Below the pieces are notes generated by a model. It did no database searches and had not been told where the DNA came from. It saw nothing but the letters and a program-made list of their open reading frames with translations. A program made the translations under genes and the position numbers. Below, in pieces: positions 11,844-20,533 of a DNA stretch of 64,000 nt; position 1 is the first letter of the stretch, and every line of letters starts with the position of its first letter. This stretch comes from Telluria aromaticivorans (lineage in GTDB: Bacteria > Pseudomonadota > Gammaproteobacteria > Burkholderiales > Burkholderiaceae_D): positions 62,001 to 126,000 of the forward strand of contig NZ_JABAIV010000005.1 in the NCBI RefSeq assembly GCF_013003915.1. Direction: 5' to 3'.

Positions 11844-13235
11844 TTAGCCCATCATCGCCAGGGTGGCGTCGAACAGCTGGTTGGCGATCGAAATGACTTT
11901 CAGGTTCGCCTGGTACATGTTCTGGTACTCGACGAGGTTGACGGCTTCCTCGTCCTGGTTCACGCCGCTGGTCGACTGCCAGTCGTCGAGCGACTGGGTG
12001 CGTACGGTCTGGGTGGTCTTCAGGGCCGCCTTGTTGAGCTGGCTGTCAACGCCGAGCTTGCCGACGATCTGGGTGTCGGCGTCGGAAAGCAGCACGTTGC
12101 CGATGGTGCCGACCGTGATCGACTGGGTCTTGATCGCGACCAGCTTCTGCAGGTTGCCCGTGTCGCCCGGCGCGCCGTCGCTCGAAAACGCGAAGTCCTC
12201 CGCGACAAAGGGAGTCGCAACCTTGAGCATGTCGGCATTGCCGCCCGCGGTGAATACGAACAGCGGGGCGCCGGCGGTAGGCGTGGTGGAAGGCGGCACG
12301 GCCGGCTTGAGGCCGGCTGCCAGCTGGTCGTTCACCTTCTTGGCGAGCTGCTCCGCGATGGCGGCGATGTCGCCCTGCATCGGAACCAGTTTCTCGGTTT
12401 CGTATTTCGCCAGACCGCCGAGCTGGCCGCCGAGCTTGGCCGCGTCGAGCACAAACTTGGTGCCGGCGAAGTTCAGCGAGAATTCCTGCGGCGAGGTGGC
12501 GGTTGGCGCGGCCGTCAGGGTGCCGTGCTTGCTGCCCAGCACCAGTGCCTGGCCGGTTTTCAGCGAGACGTCGCGCGTGCCGTCGCCGTTGTCGGACACT
12601 TCCAGCGCCATCTTGCTGGCCAGGTCGTCGATGGCCTGGTCGCGGGCGTCGATCATGGCCGATGCACTCAGGCCGCCGGCCTGGGCTTCGCTGATCTGCT
12701 GGTTCAGCCTGGCGATCGATGCGATCTGCGAGTTGGCTGAGTCCACGATGGCGCTGCGCTGGTTGCGCACCGATTGCAGCTGGGAGTTGAACACGTTGTT
12801 CAGGCCGTTGAAGCGTTCCGCCATCAGGCCGGCCGAGGTCAGCACCTGCTGGCGCAGCGGGGTCGAGCCCGGGTCGCCGGCGACGGCATTCAGGGCGCCG
12901 AAGAACTGGTCGATGCCGGCCGACAGGCTGGCGGTCTCGTCGCCCATGACGTTTTCGAGCTGGCTCAGGTACGGCTGGGTCTGCGAATGCGCGCCGAGTT
13001 CGGCCGCCGCGCGCCACATGGCCTGGCTCTTGTAGTTGTCCGAAAAGCGCAGCAGGGAGCTGACCTGCACGCCATTGCCGGCCGAGCGCGGGCTGGCGTC
13101 CGGACCCATGGCGGTCAGGAGCGCCGACTGGCGGGTGTAGCCCTTGGTTTGCAGGTTGGCGATGTTCTGGCTGCTGGCAGACAGTGCGACCTGGGCGGCG
13201 AGGGCGCCGGACAATGCGTTATTGATGATGGCCAT
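11844..13235 (-). CDS. flgK: Flagellar hook-associated protein FlgK (HAP1)
   Basis: FlgK is the first junction protein at the hook tip. The N terminus (INNALSGALAAQVALSA, then QNIANLQTKGYTRQ) is the axial-protein motif. The C terminus ends with the D0 helix GVNQDEEAVNLVEYQNMYQ and IANQLFDATLAMMG. At 463 residues it is at the short end for FlgK (about 450-650). A 95-base gap separates it from flgJ, and this leader contains a 32-base motif that also precedes the flagellin gene, so flgKL may have their own late promoter. Confidence 0.93.
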   Translation of the reverse strand: MAIINNALSGALAAQVALSASSQNIANLQTKGYTRQSALLTAMGPDASPRSAGNGVQVSSLLRFSDNYKSQAMWRAAAELGAHSQTQPYLSQLENVMGDETASLSAGIDQFFGALNAVAGDPGSTPLRQQVLTSAGLMAERFNGLNNVFNSQLQSVRNQRSAIVDSANSQIASIARLNQQISEAQAGGLSASAMIDARDQAIDDLASKMALEVSDNGDGTRDVSLKTGQALVLGSKHGTLTAAPTATSPQEFSLNFAGTKFVLDAAKLGGQLGGLAKYETEKLVPMQGDIAAIAEQLAKKVNDQLAAGLKPAVPPSTTPTAGAPLFVFTAGGNADMLKVATPFVAEDFAFSSDGAPGDTGNLQKLVAIKTQSITVGTIGNVLLSDADTQIVGKLGVDSQLNKAALKTTQTVRTQSLDDWQSTSGVNQDEEAVNLVEYQNMYQANLKVISIANQLFDATLAMMG

Positions 13236-13270
13236 GGTGCGGATTCTTTCCAGAGGCAGGGTTCAACCTA

Positions 13271-13302
13271 ACAAGGCGACCGTTTATTGCCCGGCATTAA
13301 GT
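13271..13302 (-). promoter_or_regulatory. Leader motif shared by flgK and fliC
   Basis: In the sense of flgK this reads ACTTAATGCCGG, ten variable bases, then GTCGCCTTGT. The same 12- and 10-base blocks with the same 10-base spacing occur upstream of fliC at 44557-44588. The 3' edge is 35 bases before the flgK ATG. It does not match the usual sigma-28 boxes at the proper spacing, so the nature of the site (promoter, regulator site or RNA leader) is open. Confidence 0.5.
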
Positions 13303-13330
13303 TTTGCTCGGTACTTAGTTTGAATAACGA

Positions 13331-13690
13331 CTAAGCTTTGGTGTCAGGTTTGGAGGCAGGCTGGGCGGCAGGCACGAGCTGGCGCAGGATCGCATCGGCG
13401 ATGCCGAAGGCGCGGTTGCCGGCCATGCTCGCGGCGAGCTGGTCGTCGGCCATGTCCTGCATGTCCTGGTTAACCTTGTTGTTGAACACGCTGTCTTCGG
13501 TCGCCATGGCCCTGGTCGACGAGCGCATTTCCTTGAGCATGTGCGAGATGAAGAAGCGCTCGAACTCGACGGCGGCCTTGGTGGCTTTCTTGACATAGAC
13601 CGGGTCGGCCGCGGGCTGGGCGGCGGCCGGGGCTACAGGTGCTTCCGCCGCGAGGGCCGCCTGCTGCAGCTGGGTAGGATCGATACGCAT
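13331..13690 (-). CDS. flgJ: Rod-binding/rod cap protein FlgJ, N-terminal domain only
   Basis: Many gamma- and betaproteobacterial FlgJ proteins are about 300 residues, with a rod-binding half and a peptidoglycan-hydrolase half. This one has 119 residues and only the first: KKATKAAVEFERFFISHMLKEMRSS and VNQDMQDMADDQLAASMA are the rod-binding helices. The hydrolase half is encoded separately at 20534-21277. The start ATG overlaps the flgI stop by one base (TGATG), indicating coupling. FlgJ caps the growing rod in the periplasm. Single-domain FlgJ is known in other bacteria. Confidence 0.88.
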   Translation of the reverse strand: MRIDPTQLQQAALAAEAPVAPAAAQPAADPVYVKKATKAAVEFERFFISHMLKEMRSSTRAMATEDSVFNNKVNQDMQDMADDQLAASMAGNRAFGIADAILRQLVPAAQPASKPDTKA

Positions 13691-14814
13691 CAGATCACCA
13701 CCAGTTCGCCTTCGATCGCGCCGGCCTGGTCGAGCGCCTGCAGGATCGCCATGATGTCGTCGGGCGAGGCGCCCAAGCTGTTGACCACGTCGATGATGGT
13801 CTGCAGCTTGGCGCCGGGCGGCCAGCGGAACATCTGGCCCGAGCCCTGGTCAACCGACAGCTTCGATTCCGGCGTGACGGCGGTCTGGCCGCGCGACAGC
13901 GGGCCAGGCTGGCTCACGCGCGAGCTCTCCGAGATGATCACTTTGAGCGAACCGTGGGTGACGGCGGCCGCTTTCACGCGCAGGCCGTCGGCAATCACCA
14001 CGGTGCCGGTGCGCGAGTTGAACACGACCTTCGGCACTTCGATGCCCGATTCGATCGACAGGTTGTTCAGCTTGGCCATGAAGGCCACGCGCTCGGTCGG
14101 GTTGATCGGTGCGATGACTTCGACGCTGGTGCCGTCGGCGGTGGTCGCGATGGCGCCGTAGCGCTTGTTGATCGCTTCGACCACGTTGGTCGCGGTCTCG
14201 AAATGCGGCTGGCGCAGGCGCAGCATGAGGTGCGGGCGGGTCGAGAAGTCCGAGGCGATCTCGCGCTCGATCATGGCGCCGTTCGGGATGCGGCCGGTGG
14301 TCGGGGTATTCACCGTCACCGAGGAACCGCTCTTGCCGGTGGCGTTCAGGCCGCCGACCACCAGGTTGCCCTGGGCCAGCGCATAGATTTCATTGTCGGC
14401 CGCGCGCAGTTGCGTCAGCAGCAGGGTGCCGCCGCGCAGGCTCTTGGCGTCGCCCAGCGAAGAGACCGTGATGTCGATCGCCTGGCCGCGGCGGTAGCCC
14501 GGCGGGAAGACGGCCGACACCATGACGGCGGCGACGTTCTTGTTCTTGGCGTCTTCGCCGTCCGGCAGGCGCACGCCGAACTGCTTGAGCATGTTGACGA
14601 CCGACTGGCCCGCGTATTTCACCTGGCTGGAGTCGCCGCTGCCGTTCAGGCCCACAACTAAACCGTAGCCGACCAGCGGATTCTCGCGCACGCCTTCAAC
14701 GCTGACGAGGTTGCGCAGCGCCTGGGCCGCGGTGGCCGGCATGGCTGCGCCGCCGAGCAGGGCGGCGCACAACATGATACGAAAACCGCGGGCAACATGA
14801 GAATTGTGAATCAT
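13690..14814 (-). CDS. flgI: Flagellar P-ring protein FlgI
   Basis: FlgI forms the P ring around the rod in the peptidoglycan layer. The 374 residues start with a signal peptide (hydrophobic stretch [20 protein letters not shown], cleavage near residue 30). The highly conserved [18 protein letters not shown] and GLNGSGDS follow. The tail [26 protein letters not shown] is typical of FlgI. It sits between flgH (7 bases upstream) and flgJ (1-base overlap). Confidence 0.96.
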   Translation of the reverse strand: MIHNSHVARGFRIMLCAALLGGAAMPATAAQALRNLVSVEGVRENPLVGYGLVVGLNGSGDSSQVKYAGQSVVNMLKQFGVRLPDGEDAKNKNVAAVMVSAVFPPGYRRGQAIDITVSSLGDAKSLRGGTLLLTQLRAADNEIYALAQGNLVVGGLNATGKSGSSVTVNTPTTGRIPNGAMIEREIASDFSTRPHLMLRLRQPHFETATNVVEAINKRYGAIATTADGTSVEVIAPINPTERVAFMAKLNNLSIESGIEVPKVVFNSRTGTVVIADGLRVKAAAVTHGSLKVIISESSRVSQPGPLSRGQTAVTPESKLSVDQGSGQMFRWPPGAKLQTIIDVVNSLGASPDDIMAILQALDQAGAIEGELVVI

Positions 14815-14821
14815 ATCGTCC

Positions 14822-15472
14822 TTAGAACGGCATCAGGGGGCTGTTGAAGAAGCGGGTCAGCCAGCCTGGGGTGTTGGCATCGGCCAGGGCGCCGCGCGCC
14901 GAATAGGCGATGCGGGCATTGGCCACGCGCAGCGACGAGACCTGGTTGTCGTTGTCGATGTCGGCCGCGCGGACAAAACCCTTCAGGCGCACGAATTCCT
15001 CGCCCTGGTTCAGCATCAAATTCTTTTCGCCCGCTACGCGCAGCAGGCCGTTCGGCAGCACTTCCTGCACGATCACGGTCAGCGCGCCGGACAAGGCGTT
15101 CTGCTGGGTGCTGGTGGCGTCGCCATCAAACGAGCGGTCGGCCGAGATATCGAGCGCGGTCTTGCCGAAGGTCTTGCCGAGGGCGGCGATCGGGGCAACC
15201 GCCACCGACGAACCCTTCGAGAAGCTGGTGCCGGCGCGCTTGCTGGCCTGGGTGGTTTCCTGCAGGATGACGGTGACCGCGTCGCCCACGCGGTAGGCGC
15301 GGCTGTCCGAGGTCAGCGACACGGTTTCACCCGTGAACACGCCGCCCGAGACGCCGCGCGACGCCGCGCGTGCCATCGGCACTTCGTCGTCGTCGATCGA
15401 AGCCTGGCGCGGTGCGGTAGAAGCGCAACCGGACAGGAGGAGGGCGCACAGCGCCGCGGTCAGGACTTTCAT
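14822..15472 (-). CDS. flgH: Flagellar L-ring lipoprotein FlgH
   Basis: FlgH is the outer-membrane lipoprotein of the L ring. The 216 residues begin with a lipoprotein signal peptide and a lipobox (LLLSGC, modified Cys16). The family core includes [23 protein letters not shown] near 65-85 and [31 protein letters not shown] near 145-175. The start is directly against the flgG stop. Length is slightly below the E. coli protein (232). Confidence 0.95.
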   Translation of the reverse strand: MKVLTAALCALLLSGCASTAPRQASIDDDEVPMARAASRGVSGGVFTGETVSLTSDSRAYRVGDAVTVILQETTQASKRAGTSFSKGSSVAVAPIAALGKTFGKTALDISADRSFDGDATSTQQNALSGALTVIVQEVLPNGLLRVAGEKNLMLNQGEEFVRLKGFVRAADIDNDNQVSSLRVANARIAYSARGALADANTPGWLTRFFNSPLMPF

Positions 15473-16258
15473 TTAGCGTGCAGCCTGTGCCAGGTATTGC
15501 AGCATGTTGTCGGCAGCCGACAGCACCTTGGTGTTCATCTCGTAGGTGCGCTGGGCGGCGATCATGTCGACCATTTCTTCCACGACCTGCACGTTCGAGC
15601 CTTCCAGCGCGCCCTGCTTGAGCTTGCCCATGGCGCCATCGCCGGGACGGCCTTCGTTGGCGGTGCCCGAGGCAGCGGTTTCGCTGAACAGGTTCTCGCC
15701 CAGGGCCAGCAGGCCGGCCGGGTTCACGAAGCTGGTCAGCGTGAGCTGGCCGAGTTCGGTCGGGGCGCTGCTGCCGGCGATGGTGGCCGAGACCATGCCG
15801 TTTTCGCCGATGGTGATGGCGGTGGCGTTCTCCGGGACGGTAATCTGCGGCACCAGGGCCAGGCCCTGGGCATTGGTCAGGGTGCCGTTGGCATCGACCT
15901 TCAGCTGGCCGGCGCGGGTGAAGGCCGGTTCGCCGTTCGGGCGGCGCACCTGCAGGAAACCGGCGCCGGAAATGGCGACGTCCAGCGGCTGGCTGGTGGT
16001 CTGCATATTACCGTTGGTGAAGACCTTCTGGGTGCCGACCAGGCGGGTGCCGTTACCGAGCTGGACGCCGTTCGAGACGGTGTTGTCGGCGCTCTGCGCG
16101 CCCGGCTGGGCGTCGACCTGGTAGAACAGGTCTTCGAACACGACGCGGTCGCGCTTGAAGCCGACGGTATTCACGTTGGCCAGGTTGTTGGCGATCGCCT
16201 GCAGCTTGGCGTCTTGCGCCTGGACGCCGGTCTTGCTGATCCACATTGCTGGATTCAT
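15473..16258 (-). CDS. flgG: Flagellar distal rod protein FlgG
   Basis: FlgG builds the distal rod. The 261 residues are the standard length. The N terminus contains the axial motif (LQAIANNLANVNTVGFKRDR). The body has GNGTRLVGTQKVFTNGNMQ, QPLDVAISGAGFLQV and TRAGQLKVDANG, which distinguish FlgG from FlgF. The C terminus has GALEGSNVQVVEEMVDMIAA and YEMNTKVLSAADNMLQ. It is cotranscribed with flgF (62-base gap) and flgH (no gap). Confidence 0.95.
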   Translation of the reverse strand: MNPAMWISKTGVQAQDAKLQAIANNLANVNTVGFKRDRVVFEDLFYQVDAQPGAQSADNTVSNGVQLGNGTRLVGTQKVFTNGNMQTTSQPLDVAISGAGFLQVRRPNGEPAFTRAGQLKVDANGTLTNAQGLALVPQITVPENATAITIGENGMVSATIAGSSAPTELGQLTLTSFVNPAGLLALGENLFSETAASGTANEGRPGDGAMGKLKQGALEGSNVQVVEEMVDMIAAQRTYEMNTKVLSAADNMLQYLAQAAR

Positions 16259-16320
16259 GAGTACTCCCTTATCTGGTGTTCACGGCAGCGTGCCGCGAGG
16301 TAAATCCTGGTAAGCGCCGA

Positions 16321-17049
16321 TCAGGCGCCGATGAGTCGATTACCCACTTCATTCATGCTGTCGCTGGCCTTGAACAGCTTCATCTGGATCTCGAAGCTGC
16401 GGTTCAGGCTCATCACGGCGACCATTTCTTCGACCGCCGACACGTTGCTGCCCTCGAGGGCGCCGCCACGCACGCTGACGTTCGGGTCGGCTTCGAGCGG
16501 ATCGCCCTGGCGCGACACGATCAGGCCGGCTTCGTTCTTGGTCAGTTCCGCGCCTTCGGCATTCACCAGGCGCAGCTTGTCGATCGCCTGCATGGCGGTC
16601 GCGCCTTCGGTCAGCACGGAGATGGTGCCGTCGGTACCGATCTCGACCGCCTGGTGCGGCGGCAGGGTGATCGGGCCGCCTTCGCCCATCAGCGGGTGGC
16701 CGTGCACCGACAGCGCGCCATTGGCGTCGATGTCGATCGCGCCGGCACGGGTATAGGCTTCGCCGCCGTCGTACTGCACCGCCAGGTAGCCGCCGCCGTT
16801 GATGGCGACGTCCAGTGGGCGGCCGGTTTCGCGTACCGCGCCGGAGCGGGTCGAGATCGAATCCGCCTGGGTCTGGGCCAGGTGCATGCTGTCGTAGCCG
16901 TAGCCCTGTTGCTGCGCCTGGGTAGCGGCAACCTCTAAGTTCGCGCGGAAGCCCGAGGTGTCGATATTGGCCAGGTTGTTCGCGTGCACCTGCTGCGCAC
17001 GCATGGTGCGTTCGGCGCCGCTGACGGCGGTGAAGATCAGTTTATCCAT
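16321..17049 (-). CDS. flgF: Flagellar proximal rod protein FlgF
   Basis: FlgF is a proximal rod subunit. The 242 residues start MDKLIFTAVSGAERTM and contain the axial motif HANNLANIDTSGFRANL near 26-42. GRPLDVAINGGGYLAVQ lies near 95-111. The ending (GGALEGSNVSAVEEMVAVM, then SFEIQMKLFKASDSM) is typical. Length matches E. coli FlgF (251). It lies between flgE and flgG as in most flg operons. Confidence 0.94.
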   Translation of the reverse strand: MDKLIFTAVSGAERTMRAQQVHANNLANIDTSGFRANLEVAATQAQQQGYGYDSMHLAQTQADSISTRSGAVRETGRPLDVAINGGGYLAVQYDGGEAYTRAGAIDIDANGALSVHGHPLMGEGGPITLPPHQAVEIGTDGTISVLTEGATAMQAIDKLRLVNAEGAELTKNEAGLIVSRQGDPLEADPNVSVRGGALEGSNVSAVEEMVAVMSLNRSFEIQMKLFKASDSMNEVGNRLIGA

Positions 17050-17068
17050 ACCGGTCTGCCTTTAGTTG

Positions 17069-18259
17069 TTACAGCGCCTGCATCAGGGCTTGCATCATCT
17101 GGTTCTCGGTCGTGATGACCTTCGAATTCGCCTGGTAGTTACGCTGCGAGGTCATCAGGCCGACGAGTTCCGAGGTGATGTCGACGTTCGAGCCTTCCAG
17201 CGTGCCTTTCGACAGCTTGCCGGCCAGGCCCACGCCCGGGGTGCTGTACAGCGGCGTGCCCGAAGCGTTGTTGGCGGCCCAGCTGGTGTCGCTGGTCGAG
17301 ATCAGGCTGCCTTCGTCCGGGAAGGTGGCGATCGCCAGGGTGCCGACGACCTGCTGCTGCTCGTTGCTGTACTTGGCCACGATCGAACCGTCTTCGGCCA
17401 GTTCCACGCCCACGAAGCTGCCCGAGGCATAGCCGTCGCTGCGGTTGGTGGTGGTGGTGGCTTCGCCGGCGAAGTGGGTGGTGCCGCTGTAGTCGATGGT
17501 GAAGTTCAGGGCAGCCGCGCCGCCGCCAGCCGCCACGGTTTGCGTGGCGCTCTTGGTGCCGGCCGGGATCTGGCCCAGGGTGTCGAAGGTCAGGGTGGTC
17601 GAGGTGCCCGACGGTGCCGCGTTGTCGATGGCGTAATGCACGGCGACAGTGTTGGCGCCGGTCTTGACGAAATACTGCGACACGGTGTGCTGGGTGCCGA
17701 GCGAGTCGAACAGCACCGACTGTTTCACCATGTTGTAGGTCGACGAGTCCGTATAATTGAAGGCGGGGACTGCCGGTTTCGGAGCCCAGTCGGCCGACAG
17801 GTTGCCGACGAAGTTGATGCCGGTGCTGGCCTTGGCCGCGATCTGGCCGGTCGGGATCTTGATGTCGCCCATCACGCCGATCACGCCGCCCACGGTCGGG
17901 CCATAGCCCTGCACGTTGCGGCCGGCTGCGTCGACCAGGTTGCCGTCCTTGTTGGCCGAGAAGATGCCGACGCGGGTGTATTGCATCACGCCCTGGGCGT
18001 CACGGCTGGTAAAGAAGCCGCGGCCCTGGATGGCGGCGTCGAGTCCGCGGCCGGTGTTCTGCAGGCTGCCGTTCTGGCCGATGTTCTGGGTCAGCGAAGC
18101 CACTTCCACGCCATTGGCCTGGTCGCCGGCATACACCGAAGCGAAGTTGGCGCGGCTGCTCTTGAAGCCGAAGGTGCCGGCGTTGGCGATGTTGTTCGAG
18201 ACGGCTTCCAGCTGCTCGTTGATGGCCTGGATGCCGGACAGTGCGATATTGAAGCTCAT
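17069..18259 (-). CDS. flgE: Flagellar hook protein FlgE
   Basis: FlgE is the hook subunit. The 396 residues start MSFNIALSGIQAINEQLEAV, followed by NNIANAGTFGFKSSRANF and the hook-specific FASVYAGDQ segment. RGLDAAIQGRGFF lies near 72-84. The variable D1/D2 region spans about 150-320. The C terminus KGTLEGSNVDITSELVGLM and NYQANSKVITTENQMMQAL is diagnostic. Length is close to E. coli FlgE (402). It follows flgD by 11 bases. Confidence 0.95.
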   Translation of the reverse strand: MSFNIALSGIQAINEQLEAVSNNIANAGTFGFKSSRANFASVYAGDQANGVEVASLTQNIGQNGSLQNTGRGLDAAIQGRGFFTSRDAQGVMQYTRVGIFSANKDGNLVDAAGRNVQGYGPTVGGVIGVMGDIKIPTGQIAAKASTGINFVGNLSADWAPKPAVPAFNYTDSSTYNMVKQSVLFDSLGTQHTVSQYFVKTGANTVAVHYAIDNAAPSGTSTTLTFDTLGQIPAGTKSATQTVAAGGGAAALNFTIDYSGTTHFAGEATTTTNRSDGYASGSFVGVELAEDGSIVAKYSNEQQQVVGTLAIATFPDEGSLISTSDTSWAANNASGTPLYSTPGVGLAGKLSKGTLEGSNVDITSELVGLMTSQRNYQANSKVITTENQMMQALMQAL

Positions 18260-18270
18260 GTGAATTCCTT

Positions 18271-18957
18271 TTAGATATCCGAGGCGGCCAGGCTCTTGCC
18301 CTTGCCGTTGAAACCGGTGACGCTGGAGGGATCGACTTCGCCGACGCCGGCGACCTGCAGCAGGATGCCGCCGGTGGCCGACATGCGCACGCTGTCGAGG
18401 CGGCCGCTGACTTCCACCGCCGGTTTGGTGCCATCAGAAGCTTCGGCACTGATGCTGTAGTTGCCCGGGGCCAGGCCGAGCGCGGCCGGGTCGAGCGTGA
18501 AGGGCAGGGCGCCGGCGCCGTGCGAAGGCAGGCTGACGCGGTGCTGCTTGCCGTCGACGCCGGTCAGCACGAGCGAGGTCGCGGTGCTGGCGCCGCCCAA
18601 CTGCACGTTGCCGCTGATCTTGTCTTCGCCCAGGCGCACGCGGCTGGTTGCAACCGACACGTCGCTGCCGACCTGGGCGCCCATCGCCATGACCTGCAGG
18701 CTCTGCAGCACACTGGCGCTGGCGCTGGTGGTCTGGGCCAGCTGCTGCAGCGCTTCGGTCTGCGACAGTTGCGACAGCTGGTTCACGAACTGGGTCGGGT
18801 CCGACGGCGCCAGCGGATCCTGGTTGCGGATCTGCGCGACCAGCAGCTTCGTGAACATGTCCTTGTTCTCGCTGGTGGCGGTGCTGGTGGCGATCTTGTC
18901 GTTGTTGGCGCTGGTGTTCGGCGTCGAGAAGCCGAAAGAATTAGTAGTGGTAACCAT
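18271..18957 (-). CDS. flgD: Flagellar hook-capping protein FlgD
   Basis: FlgD is the scaffold that caps the growing hook. Residues about 30-75 hold the conserved MFTKLLVAQIRNQDPLAPSD and QFVNQLSQLSQTEALQQL. The C-terminal half (about 85-225) has the FlgD Tudor/fibronectin-like pattern ending LLQVAGVGEVDPSSVTGF. The 228 residues match the family. It lies 4 bases after flgC and before flgE. Confidence 0.94.
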   Translation of the reverse strand: MVTTTNSFGFSTPNTSANNDKIATSTATSENKDMFTKLLVAQIRNQDPLAPSDPTQFVNQLSQLSQTEALQQLAQTTSASASVLQSLQVMAMGAQVGSDVSVATSRVRLGEDKISGNVQLGGASTATSLVLTGVDGKQHRVSLPSHGAGALPFTLDPAALGLAPGNYSISAEASDGTKPAVEVSGRLDSVRMSATGGILLQVAGVGEVDPSSVTGFNGKGKSLAASDI

Positions 18958-18961
18958 CGGA

Positions 18962-19366
18962 TCAGCCCTCGCCCATCTTCAGCAGCGACTGCTGCATGTT
19001 CTTGATACGGCCCATGACCTCGACATTGGTCTCGAAGGCGCGCGAGGCGGCCATCATGTCGGCCATCTCGGCCACTTCGTTGACGTTGGCGTAATACACC
19101 ATGCCGTCGGCGTCGGCGACCGGATTGTCCGGCTCGTACATCTTGCGCAGCGGCTCGCTCGACTGGACCACGTCCAGCACCTGCACGCTGGCGCCGCCCG
19201 ACTCGCCCATGACGGCGGCGAATACCGGCTTGCGTGCGCGGTAGCCTTCGGCTTCCGAACCGGCCACGGCGTTGGCGTTGGCCAGGTTGCTGGCGATCGT
19301 GTTCAGGCGCACGGTCTGGGCCGCCATGGCCGATCCGGCGATCTGGGAAATATCCTTGAAACCCAT
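18962..19366 (-). CDS. flgC: Flagellar proximal rod protein FlgC
   Basis: FlgC is a proximal rod subunit. The 134 residues start MGFKDISQIAGSAMAAQ, followed by RLNTIASNLANANAV, the axial motif. It ends NVNEVAEMADMMAASRAFE and NVEVMGRIKNMQQSLLKMG, which fixes the FlgC call. Length is exactly the family norm. It is 14 bases downstream of flgB in the same operon. Confidence 0.95.
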   Translation of the reverse strand: MGFKDISQIAGSAMAAQTVRLNTIASNLANANAVAGSEAEGYRARKPVFAAVMGESGGASVQVLDVVQSSEPLRKMYEPDNPVADADGMVYYANVNEVAEMADMMAASRAFETNVEVMGRIKNMQQSLLKMGEG

Positions 19367-19380
19367 GTCTTAGTTCCCGT

Positions 19381-19740
19381 TTATTGGCCGGTGATGGCTT
19401 TGTTCAGGCCACGCAGCTTCATGTTGATGAAGGTCAGGCTGGTCTGGAAGTCGGAGGCATTCTGCGAGAACGCGGCCTGCTCGACGCCGATCTCGACGGT
19501 GTTGCCGTCGGCGCTGGGGTGGAAGGGCACGCGGTAGAGGGGGCCGTCGCTATCCAGCGTCGGCTCGCCCGCCTCGGCGGCGATCTGCTCTTGCAGGGCC
19601 GACGCGAAGTCGATGTCGCGCGCCGTGTAGCCGGGCGTGCTTTCGTTGGCGATATTGGCGGCGAGCACCCGGGTACGTTCGGCGCGCACCTGCAAGGCGT
19701 CGGCGTGTACCCCCAGGGCTTCCTTAAAATTAATCGTCAT
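19381..19740 (-). CDS. flgB: Flagellar proximal rod protein FlgB
   Basis: FlgB is the first proximal rod subunit and the first gene of this operon. I chose the ATG at 19740 (119 residues, MTINFKEALGVHADAL) because AGAGGATCGAT sits just before it; the frame stays open further upstream without a comparable site. RVLAANIANESTPGYTARDI is the axial motif near 22-41. The ending FQTSLTFINMKLRGLNKAI is typical. It is divergent from flgA, with 80 bases between the starts that must hold both promoters; no convincing sigma-54 or sigma-28 site was found there. Confidence 0.93.
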   Translation of the reverse strand: MTINFKEALGVHADALQVRAERTRVLAANIANESTPGYTARDIDFASALQEQIAAEAGEPTLDSDGPLYRVPFHPSADGNTVEIGVEQAAFSQNASDFQTSLTFINMKLRGLNKAITGQ

Positions 19741-19820
19741 ATCGATCCTCTGTCGGTTTCCTGCGTTGTTTCGGTAGAATGGCCGCTCATCGTTTCTCAA
19801 CCGCCACCCTCTATTTAACA

Positions 19821-20531
19821 ATGATTGCTTTCCCTAGGGCAACCTCGTTCATTGTATCCTGTCTTTTATGCGCCACAACCGAGGCCGCTCAATCTATTTC
19901 TTTGCAGATAGAACAAGCCGCCCGTGGACAAATCGACAAACAATTGCAGGCCAGCGGCCTGGCCGAGCCCCAAATCGAGCTCAGCGTGGTCAGCGCACGC
20001 CCAGCGCCGCCGTGTAGCGCCCCAGTGGCGATCGAGGCGCTCGACACCCGCCAGTACGCACGGATGCGCTTCGTGGCACGTTGCCTAGAGCCGCGTGGCT
20101 GGAAACACGATTTCGTGGTGCGGGCCCGCATTACGGCCGTGGTGGCGGTCACCGCGATGTCGCTCAGGAACAACGAAGTATTGACGGATGAGCACATTAC
20201 GCTCGAGCGGCGCGACGTCACGCAGGTGGCTGACGCCATCGGCGCGCCGGAAGCGGCGGTCGGCCAGACCAGCCGGCGCAGCTTGCGCGCCGGTGAAATC
20301 CTGCGAACCAGCAGCCTCACCTCGCCGCTGATGGTCAAGCGCGGCGACCAGGTACTGATGCTGGCGCGTCACGAGGGGATTGAAATCAGCATGGGCGGCG
20401 AAGCGCTGGATGCCGGCGCGCGCGGCGCTACGGTGCGTGTGCGCAACGCGGCGAGCGGGCAGGTGGTGCGGATGCGGGTAACCGGCGCCGGCACGGTCGA
20501 GCCGGTCGACGTGCCGGGCATCAGTCGCTAA
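19821..20531 (+). CDS. flgA: P-ring assembly chaperone FlgA
   Basis: FlgA is a periplasmic chaperone needed for FlgI polymerisation. Starting at ATG 19821 gives 236 residues with a signal peptide (MIAFPRATSFIVSCLL, cleavage near residue 22). The C-terminal SAF domain begins near 110: LRNNEVLTDEHITLERRDV and RRSLRAGEILRTSSL, then KRGDQVLMLARHEGIEISM and the GATVRVRNAASGQVV signature. It is the only plus-strand gene among the flg genes, divergent from flgB and convergent with flgJ2 (2 bases between stops). Confidence 0.93.
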   Translation: MIAFPRATSFIVSCLLCATTEAAQSISLQIEQAARGQIDKQLQASGLAEPQIELSVVSARPAPPCSAPVAIEALDTRQYARMRFVARCLEPRGWKHDFVVRARITAVVAVTAMSLRNNEVLTDEHITLERRDVTQVADAIGAPEAAVGQTSRRSLRAGEILRTSSLTSPLMVKRGDQVLMLARHEGIEISMGGEALDAGARGATVRVRNAASGQVVRMRVTGAGTVEPVDVPGISR

Positions 20532-20533
20532 GC

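Noticed and set aside
19741..19820. A sigma-54 or sigma-28 promoter between flgB and flgA.
   Set aside because: No GG-N10-GC and no TAAA-N15-GCCGATAA pattern was found in the 80 bases.
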